Source: AP-15 sp963796155 (GTDB lineage Bacteria > Pseudomonadota > Alphaproteobacteria > ATCC43930 > CGMCC-115725). From it: a DNA stretch of 64,000 nucleotides. Positions 35,037 through 43,184 of this stretch are shown here, in pieces; the stretch's first letter is position 1; every line of letters begins with the position of its first letter. A model generated the notes under the pieces. That model was not told where the DNA came from. It saw only the letters and a program-made list of their open reading frames with translations, and did not search any database. The translations under genes were made by a program, and so were the position numbers. The DNA lies in contig CAWCKT010000046.1 of assembly GCA_963796155.1 (NCBI GenBank), positions 1-64,000 on the forward strand, given 5' to 3'.

Positions 35037-36513
35037 CCTGACGCTCGACCAGCAGGAGGATCGACTTCCGGCCGGATTTCTTGGCCTCGTCGATCTTGCT
35101 GCTGATCTCCCCGGGGCTTGTAACCTCCTCCTGCGCGGCTTCCATGATCATGTCGCCAGGGTGTACGCCCTTGGCGTCCGCCGGGCTGTCCTTGGCGACG
35201 TCGACCACGACAACGCCCTTCGAATCCTCGGCAAGCGAATACTTCTCCTTGAGCTCCGGCGTGATGCTCGACAGGGTCAAGCCGAGAGCTTTGACGACTC
35301 CGGCTTGACCCTCGCCGCCTTTTTTGGGCGGCTCCTGAGCGCTCGCCTGCTGCTGTTCGGTCTCCTCGAGCCGGCCGATCTTGACTTGGACGGTGGCTTC
35401 CGCGTGTTTGCGCCAGAGGGTGACCGGCACGGTCTTGTCGACCGGTGTTTCGGCGACCAGCCTCGGCAGGCGCTTCATATCGTCCACCGGCTTCCCGTCA
35501 AAGCTTACGACGACGTCGCCGGCCTGGATGCCGGCCGCCTGCGCGGGCCCGTTGTCGCTGACGCTCGCGATCAGCGCGCCATGCGCCTTGTCGAGCCCGA
35601 GGGTCTCGGCGATCTCGTCGGTGACCGCCTGGATGCGCACCCCGAGCCAACCGCGGTGCACGGTATGATCGGTCTCGCCCTGGAGCTCGGCGACGACGGC
35701 CTTGGCGAGAGCGGAAGGGATCGCGAAGCCGATCCCGATCGAGCCGCCGGATGGCGAATAGATCGCCGTGTTGATGCCGATGACTTGGCCGTCCATGTTG
35801 AACATCGGCCCACCGGAATTGCCGCGATTGATCGAGGCATCGGTCTGCAGGAAATCGTCATAGGGGCCCGAGTTGATATCTCTCTGGCGGGCCGAGAGAA
35901 TGCCTGCAGTGACGCTGCCGCCCAGGCCGAACGGGTTGCCGATCGCGAGCACCCAGTCGCCAACTCGCGACGCGTCGCTATCGCCCCAGCTGGCCGCGAT
36001 CAACGGCTTGTCCGTCTTGACCTTCAACAGCGCGATGTCCGTCTTGGTGTCGCGCCCGACGAGCTCGGCCTTCAGATTCGTGTCATCGTGGAGGATCACG
36101 GTGATTTCGTCGGCATCAGAGATCACGTGATTATTGGTTACGATGTAGCCCGACGGATCGATAATAAAGCCCGAGCCGAGTGAGGTAGCCCTGCGCGGCT
36201 GTGCCTCCGGACGGCCGTTTTTGGGCATGCCGTGGTTGAAAAAATCGCGAAAGAACTCTTCGAATGGGGAGCCTGGCGGAAACTGCGGGATCTCGGGACC
36301 GGCATGCTCCCGACCCCGATCGGATTTCATCGTCTGGGTCGTGGAGATGTTGACTACCGAAGGCAATAGCTTTTCGGCGAGGTCGGCGAAACTGTCGGGG
36401 GCAGGCCGGGCGGCAGCCGGCCATGACACCAGGGCCGCGGGAGCGACTGTCAGGAGAGCCGCGAGCCCGCCGGCGGCGGCAAGGCGGGCCAAATTCGAGA
36501 GACGAGACGACAC
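34996..36513 (-). CDS. degP: Periplasmic serine protease/chaperone, DegP/MucD type
   Basis: Exported protease that clears misfolded envelope proteins. The N-terminal signal contains LAALLTVAPAALVSWPAAA. Counting from the GTG at 36513, the triad is H129 (TNNHVI), D159 (KTDIALL) and S233 (RGNSGGP). Two PDZ domains follow (GWLGVRIQAVTDEIAE to GDVVVSFDGKPV, and ALGLTLSSITPELKE to GDMIMEA). GAGGAG nine bases before the GTG supports that start over the TTG at 36522. It follows hflK-hflC-DUF2065, a recurrent membrane-quality-control cluster. Confidence 0.94.
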   Translation of the reverse strand: MSSRLSNLARLAAAGGLAALLTVAPAALVSWPAAARPAPDSFADLAEKLLPSVVNISTTQTMKSDRGREHAGPEIPQFPPGSPFEEFFRDFFNHGMPKNGRPEAQPRRATSLGSGFIIDPSGYIVTNNHVISDADEITVILHDDTNLKAELVGRDTKTDIALLKVKTDKPLIAASWGDSDASRVGDWVLAIGNPFGLGGSVTAGILSARQRDINSGPYDDFLQTDASINRGNSGGPMFNMDGQVIGINTAIYSPSGGSIGIGFAIPSALAKAVVAELQGETDHTVHRGWLGVRIQAVTDEIAETLGLDKAHGALIASVSDNGPAQAAGIQAGDVVVSFDGKPVDDMKRLPRLVAETPVDKTVPVTLWRKHAEATVQVKIGRLEETEQQQASAQEPPKKGGEGQAGVVKALGLTLSSITPELKEKYSLAEDSKGVVVVDVAKDSPADAKGVHPGDMIMEAAQEEVTSPGEISSKIDEAKKSGRKSILLLVERQGDLRFVALRLDQG

Positions 36514-36647
36514 GGGAATCAACTCCTCGCGGTAAGGACCTTCTTGTCGACCGATTGGTTTCGGGGCCGTTCAGAATCGGACCAAGATTAGGGGAGAAGC
36601 GCGCCATCGGCAATCTCCGCGGCTACGACATGCGTGCCGTGCGATGG

Positions 36648-36833
36648 TCAGCGGCGCACAAGCCAGACGAGAACGACGCCGGCGCAGGCGGCGGCGAGGC
36701 CAGCGAGCCGCAATGCCTGCGGCGGGACCAAGAGAGCCCGTGCGGCGGCTCGCTTCATGCCTTCGGGGAACAATGCGTAAAGGGCGCCCTCGATCACCAG
36801 GACGAGGGCCAGCGCCGTCCACAAATCCCTCAT
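36648..36833 (-). CDS. DUF2065 small membrane protein
   Basis: A 61-residue protein with two hydrophobic helices (TALALVLVIEGALYALFP and LAGLAAACAGVVLVWLV) joined by MKRAAARALLVPPQALR. This is the standard DUF2065 layout, and its place between hflC and degP is conserved in many proteobacteria. The ATG at 36833 is 25 bases after the hflC stop. It may be an accessory subunit of the HflKC complex; this is inferred from gene order. Confidence 0.85.
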   Translation of the reverse strand: MRDLWTALALVLVIEGALYALFPEGMKRAAARALLVPPQALRLAGLAAACAGVVLVWLVRR

Positions 36834-36858
36834 CGGCCAGGGTGTGACCTGCGGGCCA

Positions 36859-37770
36859 TTATTTCGAACCGGCGCCCGCCGCCGGCGGGGTCTCCTTCCC
36901 GAGCGCGCCGTTCGAGTTCTCGAAGAAGCGGAAGAAGCCGCTATCGGGGGTGAGCACAAACGATGTGCTGTGGCCGTTGAGCGCATCGCGATAGGCCTGC
37001 ATCGAGCGATAGAAAGCAAAGAACTCCTTGTCCTGCCCGAACGCGTCGGCATAGACCTTGATGCTCTGCGCGTCGCCGTCGCCGCGCACCTTCTGGGCGT
37101 CCCGTTGCGCATCGGCGAGGATCACGGTGCGTTCGCGCTCGGCGTTGGCCCGGACCGTCTGCGCCGCCTCGGCGCCCTCGGCGCGGTATTGTGCCGCCTG
37201 CTGCTCGCGTTCCGACTGCATGCGGGCGAAGATCGCCTGGCTGTTCTCTTCGGGCAGATCGGCGCGGCGAATCCGCACGTCGACGACGTCGATGCCGAAG
37301 GACTTTCCCTGGGCGCTCACTTCGTCGCGGATCTGGTGCATGATCGCCGGGCGTTGGTCGGAGAGCAGAGCCGACAAGGTCACATTGCCGAGCACTCGCC
37401 GCAGGCTGCCGCTGACCATCGCGTTCAGCCGGGCGCGCACTGCGGCCTCGGAATTGACGGTTTGATAGAACAGCAACGGGTCGGTAATGCGGTAGCGCGT
37501 GTAGGTATCGACGACGAGACGCTTCTGGTCCGAGACGATGACCTCCTCGGGCGGCGGCTCGAAATCGAGGAGCCGGTTGTCGTAGAGGATTACGTCTTCG
37601 AGAAACGGCCGCTTGACCCACAGCCCCGGCGTGCGGATGACCCGTCGCGGCTGGCCGAATTGCAGCACCAGCGCCAGCTCGGTCTGGTCGACGATGAACA
37701 GCGCACTCATCGCGAAGATGCCCGCGACGACGAGCACCACGGCGACGACAATGAGGAGCCGACGGTCCAC
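36859..37770 (-). CDS. hflC: Membrane protease modulator HflC
   Basis: SPFH/band-7 protein anchored in the inner membrane that, with HflK, forms a cage around FtsH. The N-terminal helix is LLIVVAVVLVVAGIFAMSAL. The SPFH domain contains FIVDQTELALVLQFGQPRRV and the body IGIDVVDVRIRRADLP-like block. A long helical region with REQQAAQYRAEGAEAAQ and ERERTVILADAQRDAQKVRG follows. At 303 residues it is the usual length. It starts ten bases after the hflK stop. Confidence 0.95.
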   Translation of the reverse strand: MDRRLLIVVAVVLVVAGIFAMSALFIVDQTELALVLQFGQPRRVIRTPGLWVKRPFLEDVILYDNRLLDFEPPPEEVIVSDQKRLVVDTYTRYRITDPLLFYQTVNSEAAVRARLNAMVSGSLRRVLGNVTLSALLSDQRPAIMHQIRDEVSAQGKSFGIDVVDVRIRRADLPEENSQAIFARMQSEREQQAAQYRAEGAEAAQTVRANAERERTVILADAQRDAQKVRGDGDAQSIKVYADAFGQDKEFFAFYRSMQAYRDALNGHSTSFVLTPDSGFFRFFENSNGALGKETPPAAGAGSK

Positions 37771-37780
37771 GATTACCTCC

Positions 37781-39022
37781 TCATTGACGGCCGCGCAGGG
37801 GCGGGACGGCGGGCCCCACCGACTGCAACGTAGAAGACGATTGCGCCGGCGCGGAACCCCCGGAGGCGTTCCCTGGGGTCGGCTCGCTCGCCGTTGCGTT
37901 GGCGCCGCCGAGGGCCGGCAGCGGCAGATAGGGGAGGACGCCGCTCCCGCCTTGGGCGGATTTGTCGATGATCACCTTGTTGCTGTTCTTGAGGACCTCC
38001 TCCATGGTCTCGAGGTACAGCCGCTGCGTGGTGACATCCTGCGCCACCTTGAACGCGTTATAGACTGAGGTGAAACGGTTGGCGTCGCCCTGGGCGCGGG
38101 CGATGATCTCGGCGCGGTAGGCTTCCGCCTCCTGCGTGATTGCCGCGGCGGCACCGCGCGCCTTCGGCACGATGTCGTTGCGGTAGGCCTCCGCCTGGTT
38201 GCGTAGCTTCTCGCGATCGGCCAGGGCGCGCTGCACGTCGCGGAAGGCGTCGATGACCGGGCCCGGCGGATCGACCCTTTGCAGCTGCACCTGGGTGATT
38301 TCGATCCCGGCGCCATAGGCGTCGAGGATCGTTTGCAGCAGGCTGTGCGTGTCGGTCTCGATCTTGCCCCGCCCTTCGGCGAGCGCCTGGGCGATCGGGG
38401 TCTCGCCGATCACCTCGCGCATGGCACTCTCGGCGGCGGATTTGACCGTCGCGTCGGGTGCGCGGATGTTGAAGAGATAGGCCTTGGCGTCCTTGATCAC
38501 CCAGAACACCGCGAAGTTGATGTCGACGATGTTCTCGTCGCCGGTCAGCATCAGCGCCTCTTCCGGCAGCTGGCGGCTCGCCGCCCCGCGGATCGCCGTA
38601 CCCTCGGCGCTGCGGTAACCGATCTCGGTCCGGTTGACGCGCGTCACGCTCGGCGTCAGCACCTTCTCGATCGGGCTCGGCAGGTGGTAATTCAGACCGG
38701 GCTGGGTCGTCCGGTTGTAGGCGCCGAAGCGCAGTACGACCCCGACCTCGTCAGCCGCCACCGTATAGAACCCGTTCAACAGCCAGAGGACGACAATGGC
38801 GATAGCGGCGATGCCGAACCAGGTACGGGTGTTGAAATTGCCGGGCAACACGCGCCGGAACCGATCCTGGCCGCGGCGCAGGAGTTCCTCGAAATCGGGT
38901 GGCTGTGGACCGCGGCCGCGGGGACCCGGCCCGCCGCCATTACCTCGGTTGCCGCCGCCCCACGGGCCGCCGCCGCGCGGGCCGCTGCCCCACGGGCCAC
39001 CGCCTTGACTTTGCCAGAACAT
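37781..39022 (-). CDS. hflK: Membrane protease modulator HflK
   Basis: Partner of HflC. The cytoplasmic N-terminus is extremely Gly/Pro-rich (repeated GGGPWG and GPRG), typical of HflK. A single membrane helix follows (GIAAIAIVVLWLLNGFYTV), then the SPFH domain (VGVVLRFGAYNRTTQPGLNYHLPSP shortened: VGVVLRFGAYNRTTQPGL). The helical section contains RDVQRALADREKLRNQAEAY. The start is the ATG at 39022 (MFWQSQGGGPWG) rather than the frame opening at 39097. It is the first gene of hflK-hflC-DUF2065-degP. Confidence 0.94.
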   Translation of the reverse strand: MFWQSQGGGPWGSGPRGGGPWGGGNRGNGGGPGPRGRGPQPPDFEELLRRGQDRFRRVLPGNFNTRTWFGIAAIAIVVLWLLNGFYTVAADEVGVVLRFGAYNRTTQPGLNYHLPSPIEKVLTPSVTRVNRTEIGYRSAEGTAIRGAASRQLPEEALMLTGDENIVDINFAVFWVIKDAKAYLFNIRAPDATVKSAAESAMREVIGETPIAQALAEGRGKIETDTHSLLQTILDAYGAGIEITQVQLQRVDPPGPVIDAFRDVQRALADREKLRNQAEAYRNDIVPKARGAAAAITQEAEAYRAEIIARAQGDANRFTSVYNAFKVAQDVTTQRLYLETMEEVLKNSNKVIIDKSAQGGSGVLPYLPLPALGGANATASEPTPGNASGGSAPAQSSSTLQSVGPAVPPLRGRQ

Positions 39023-39261
39023 CGACCTTGAACCTTTCCACGGCGTTGCGCTCGCGCCGCGCCTGCGGGTGTTGTCAAGTGGCGCCGCTCGCCCCAAATC
39101 CCGAAAATCCGGCGGCGCTGATGGCCCGGTCGCAGCGGATCGCGTGATCCACCGGGTAAACCGGGTCAGAGATCATCGCCATTGTGGCCCAACCGGCGCT
39201 CGGAACCAAGCGCCACGACCCGATCAGCGTACGGTTCTGCCTCGCCGGGAAGGAGAACGAG

Positions 39262-40374
39262 ATGGCCGCCGTCACCGAACGACAGATCCTCGACGCGCTG
39301 CGACACGTCGCCGATCCCGACAAGGGCGCCGATATCGTCTCGCTCGGCATGGTGTCGGGGGTGGTCGTCCGCGACGGCAATATCGCCTTCGCAATCGAGG
39401 TCGAGCCCGAGCGCGGCCCGCGGCTGGAGCCGCTGCGCAAGGCGGCCGAAAAGGCCGTCGAGGCGCTCCCCGACGTGCTGTCGGTGACCGCGGTGCTGAC
39501 CGCACAGGCGGTGCCGCGCGGCCGCAATGCGCCTCACCCGGCGGCGGGCGGCCGCACCCAGCGCGGCGCGGTCGCCGGAGTGCGCGCGATCGTCGCCGTT
39601 GCCTCGGGCAAGGGTGGTGTGGGCAAGTCGACGGTCGCCGCCAACCTGGCACTCGGGCTCAAGGCGAACGGGCTCGCCGTCGGCGTGCTCGACGCCGACA
39701 TCTACGGCCCGTCGATGCCGCGCATGCTCGGGATCGCCGGACGCCAGCCCTCCTCGCGCGACGGCAAGGTGTTGCAGCCGCTCGAGAATTACGGGCTGCG
39801 CGTCATGTCGATGGGGTTTCTCGTCCCCGAGGACACGCCGATGATCTGGCGCGGACCCATGGTGATGAGCGCCTTGCAGCAGATGCTGCGCGAGGTCGAT
39901 TGGGGCGAACTCGACATCATGATCGTCGACATGCCGCCGGGCACCGGCGACGCGCAGCTGACGATGGCGCAGCAGGTGCCGCTCGCCGGTGCGGTCATCG
40001 TCTCGACCCCTCAGGACATCGCGCTCCTGGATGCCCGCAAGGGGCTCAACATGTTTACGAAGGTCGACGTACCGGTGCTCGGCATCGTCGAGAACATGAG
40101 CTATTTCCTGTGCCCGCATTGCGGTGGACGCAGCGAGATCTTTGCGCATGGCGGCGCCCGCCAAGAAGCCGCGCGGCTCGGCGCCGAGTTTCTCGGCGAG
40201 GTGCCGCTCGATATCCAGATCCGCGAGACCTCGGACGGCGGCACGCCGATCACCGTCGCCGAGCCCGACAACCCGCACGCCCTCGTCTTCCGCAGCATGG
40301 CCGCGCGGATCTGGGAGAAGGTCGCCGGCGCAGACGCCCCGCGCCGGGCCCCGCCGCGCATCGTCATCGAATAG
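39262..40374 (+). CDS. apbC: Iron-sulfur cluster carrier ATPase Mrp/ApbC
   Basis: P-loop ATPase that carries and delivers 4Fe-4S clusters. The N-terminal MIP18-like domain contains ILDALRHVADPDKGADIVSLG. The deviant Walker A is ASGKGGVGKSTVAANLA, followed by DADIYGPSMPRMLG, IVDMPPGTGDAQL and the cluster-binding CxxC in FLCPHCGG. It is 370 residues. AAGGAG six bases before the ATG at 39262 fixes the start. It is divergent from hflK. Confidence 0.95.
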   Translation: MAAVTERQILDALRHVADPDKGADIVSLGMVSGVVVRDGNIAFAIEVEPERGPRLEPLRKAAEKAVEALPDVLSVTAVLTAQAVPRGRNAPHPAAGGRTQRGAVAGVRAIVAVASGKGGVGKSTVAANLALGLKANGLAVGVLDADIYGPSMPRMLGIAGRQPSSRDGKVLQPLENYGLRVMSMGFLVPEDTPMIWRGPMVMSALQQMLREVDWGELDIMIVDMPPGTGDAQLTMAQQVPLAGAVIVSTPQDIALLDARKGLNMFTKVDVPVLGIVENMSYFLCPHCGGRSEIFAHGGARQEAARLGAEFLGEVPLDIQIRETSDGGTPITVAEPDNPHALVFRSMAARIWEKVAGADAPRRAPPRIVIE

Positions 40375-40905
40375 AAGTGGATGCCGGCTGCCAATAATCT
40401 CAGCACGATCGAATCACCGCGATTGAGAGCCGGCGCGCCGTAATAGCGCTGATGCTGTCCAAGACTTACGATGCTCTGCGCGCCGCCGGGGCGCCGGACG
40501 ACAAGGCGCGCGATACGGCGGGGGAAATTGCCGCTTACGAGAACCGTCTCACCCGCATTGAACCGGGAGATCTCACGGTTGGCCACCCGATATCGGGAGG
40601 TCCGCATCGGGAAGGCTGGAGGGCCACAGCCGATGACGATGCACGGACCTGAGAAGTCAGACCGGGCCAGGTAGCTGGGAAGTCGGCGAAAAAAGGCGGG
40701 CGACCGCCGGCGGAGCCGATGCCCGGGGGGTGCGTGGTGACACGCATCCCTACCGCGATATGCAGGGACCGGCAATTTCGGATTCAAATCATGGTTGTTG
40801 TTGGACGCGGATGGCACCCTTCTCCACAAACCGGGCGAGGTGATGCTGGCCGCAGGCGGTGGATAGCGGGTAAGCTCGGATCGGCGCAATACAGGAGAAA
40901 GAAAG
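40375..40905. other. Intergenic region with a gene fragment
   Basis: 530 bases between apbC and the LLM oxidoreductase gene. Apart from the short coiled-coil-like fragment at 40452-40652 nothing is recognisable. A reverse-strand frame through this segment (inside 40101-40934) is open but runs into apbC and has no family resemblance I can name. Confidence 0.5.
40452..40652 (+). pseudogene. Fragment of a short coiled-coil protein
   Basis: The first 37 residues include YDALRAAGAPDDKARDTAGE and then IAAYENRLTRIE. They resemble small alphaproteobacterial proteins that continue with a helix and a C-terminal membrane segment (for example ...DLTLLKWMVG). Here the sequence turns into PGDLTVGHPISGGPHREG, with no membrane segment, and ends after 66 codons. 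It looks like a 5' remnant broken by a rearrangement or frameshift. The assignment rests on recalled resemblance only. Confidence 0.4.
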
Positions 40906-41760
40906 ATGGATTTCGGCGCGGCGATGTTCTTCACCGACTACTCGATGACGCCCGGCGAACTTGGCCAGGCGCTCGAGGTCCGCGGCTTCGAGTTGGTCTG
41001 GGCGCCCGAGCATTCGCACATCCCGAGCTCGCGGCTCACGCCGCCCGCCTCGGGCGGCGAGCTCGGCAAGCAGTACTATGACGTGATGGATCCGTTCGTC
41101 ACGTTGACGGCGGCGGCGATGGCCACGAAGACGTTGAAGGTCGCGACCGGCGTGTGCCTCATCATCCAGCGCGACACGATCCAGACGGCAAAGCTCGTCG
41201 CGACGATCGACCAGGTCTCGGGCGGGCGTTTCCTGTTCGGCATCGGCGGCGGCTGGAACCGCGAGGAGATGGCCGATCACGGGACCGTCTTCGAGACGCG
41301 CTTCAAGCGGATGCGCGAGCAGATCGCGGCGATGACGGAAATCTGGACCAAATCCGAGGCCGAATACCACGGCGACACCGTCGACTTCCCGAAGATGCGG
41401 ACCTGGCCCAAGCCGGTGCAGAAGCCGCGCCCACCGGTCATCGTCGGCGGCGCATTCCCGCATAGCGCGCGGCGCGCGCTGCGCTATGGCGACGGGTGGG
41501 TCCCGAATGCAAGCCGGCCGAACTACGCCGACGTCACCGAATTTCTGCCCCAGTTCCGGCAGATGGCGGCGGCGGCCGGTCGTGACCTCGGCACCGTGCC
41601 GATCACAATTTTCGGAGCGCCCGAAAATCTCGATCGGGTGAAGCGGTATCGCGATCAGGGAATCGCGCGGGTCGTGACGATGCTGCCCTCGGCGCCCGCC
41701 AGCGAGGTCCTGCCAATCCTCGACCGCTGGGCCAACCTGATGCGTCAGACCGCGCACTGA
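40906..41760 (+). CDS. LLM-class (F420-type) flavin oxidoreductase
   Basis: Luciferase-like TIM-barrel oxidoreductase of 284 residues. Signature blocks: VRGFELVWAPEHSHIP, LKVATGVCLIIQRDTIQTAK, GGRFLFGIGGGWNREEMADHG and PKPVQKPRPPVIVGGAF. The subgroup resembles TIGR03619-type enzymes, many annotated as F420-dependent, but whether this one uses F420 or FMN cannot be read from the sequence. GGAGAAAG precedes the ATG. It is followed by the less GC-rich lipoprotein locus. Confidence 0.88.
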   Translation: MDFGAAMFFTDYSMTPGELGQALEVRGFELVWAPEHSHIPSSRLTPPASGGELGKQYYDVMDPFVTLTAAAMATKTLKVATGVCLIIQRDTIQTAKLVATIDQVSGGRFLFGIGGGWNREEMADHGTVFETRFKRMREQIAAMTEIWTKSEAEYHGDTVDFPKMRTWPKPVQKPRPPVIVGGAFPHSARRALRYGDGWVPNASRPNYADVTEFLPQFRQMAAAAGRDLGTVPITIFGAPENLDRVKRYRDQGIARVVTMLPSAPASEVLPILDRWANLMRQTAH

Positions 41761-41802
41761 CCCCGGCTAACCGCGGGATTACCGCTCCTGGAATGTCGGT
41801 AC

Positions 41803-43180
41803 TTGAAACGGGGGCGCGCGCGGAAAGCCGCGAACGCAATCTCGAGACCGAGCGAGGTGCTGCAATGGCCGCCGGCGCAACGCAAGCCGGCGGGCGCCGC
41901 AACAACGTACGCCCGCGGACGACTTCTCGTTATCGCACTCTTTATGGTCGTTCTGCTCGGATGTGGCCTGGCAGACCAATTCTCCGCAGAATCTGTTGAA
42001 TACAACGTGCAGGCGGAAACCATAAAAAATCAAAATCTCTTGAACAACATCATCCGCTCTGCCTATCGCAGACCACTCCAATTCACTGATCTGACGACGA
42101 TTACCGGACAGGTGAGTGTCTCAGGTACCGGAGCGTTTTTTATACCCTTTGGCGGACCGCGGTCGGGGAGCTCGCGGACTTACACGTTTTCTCCCAGCGT
42201 CACCGCGTCGGACACTCCAAACTTCACGGTAGCGGTGCTCAATACCAAAGAATTCTACAACGGTATACTCGCTCCGATACCAATTCAGACACTTGCATTT
42301 TATTTCCAGGAGGGTTTCCCGCCTCGCGTCTTGCTGACAGTATTGATATCAGAGATAGTTTACGGCTCGAGCAATTCACTGCAGCACAGCATATAACGAG
42401 CCCAATGATTTTGCCAAGTTCTATAGAACATTGAGTTCGTTGACCGATAACGGCCTGACTATAGAACCAACCCAAAATACCAAAGTCCTCGGACCGCCTC
42501 TGCGTTCCAGCGCTGTACCTGGGCCGAAAGACCTCGCCGATCTTGATGCGCAAGGAGTTGAAATAGTGGGATACGTGGGCGACAACCAGCCCGCGAAGCC
42601 CGAAGGCTACTATCGAGTTGAGAAGAGAGTCTCGTCATACCGCTTTTGCTTCGACCCCTCGCGTATGCGCCGAGGCGCGCTTCCGCTGGAGCCCGGAATG
42701 CCGAAGCTCGCCGGGGCCGCGCTGTGCGGCTCAGGCGAGCCAGCACAGGGCGCCAAGCCGGGCTCTTCGGCCGCGCAAAGTTACCGCCAGCAATCTGGAA
42801 TACAAACTTTACAAACGGGTGCGGAAGATGAAGGAAGCCTTTCGTTCAGAGTGAGATCGGTAGAGGGTGTGATCTACTACCTCGGCGAATGGGCTCGTTA
42901 TGAATTGGGTCTCGAGGAGCCGGTAGCACCGCCCACAATGTTTTATACAAACCAACAGGGTGAAGCGCGAGAGGATATCTTGTTTCAGATCAGCCGGGGA
43001 GCCGGCCGGGGGCCGTCAATAGATACCGCTTACCAAGGCAGCGACTACCATATCAACGTCGATCCAAAGGGTCACGACCGGAGCTCCCAGGTAATGGAGC
43101 TGGTTACGGAGCTCCTCGCTCTAAATAATTCGGCGAAGGATCTACCGGCTCCCAGTGTGCTTCCAGTCATCTCTCGTTGA
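41803..43180 (+). pseudogene. Large lipoprotein of unknown function, frameshifted
   Basis: The locus is visibly lower in G+C than its neighbours. The N-terminal frame has a lipoprotein signal, LLVIALFMVVLLGCG (Cys54 from the TTG at 41803; the true start is probably further in). It continues NNIIRSAYRRPLQFTDLTTI and FTVAVLNTKEFYNGILAPIP before stopping at 42396. The next frame carries on directly with YNEPNDFAKFYRTLSSLTDN and runs to 43180 with FRVRSVEGVIYYLGEWARYE. One extra base at about 42370-42397 explains the split. Similar lipoproteins occur in other proteobacteria, but none has a known function. Confidence 0.7.
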
Positions 43181-43184
43181 TTTC

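Noticed and set aside
40101..40934. Minus-strand 277-codon frame with some protein-like segments (VANREISRFNAGETVLVSG)
   Set aside because: It continues into apbC without a plausible stop or start, and the + strand fragment explains part of it better. Kept only as a remark.
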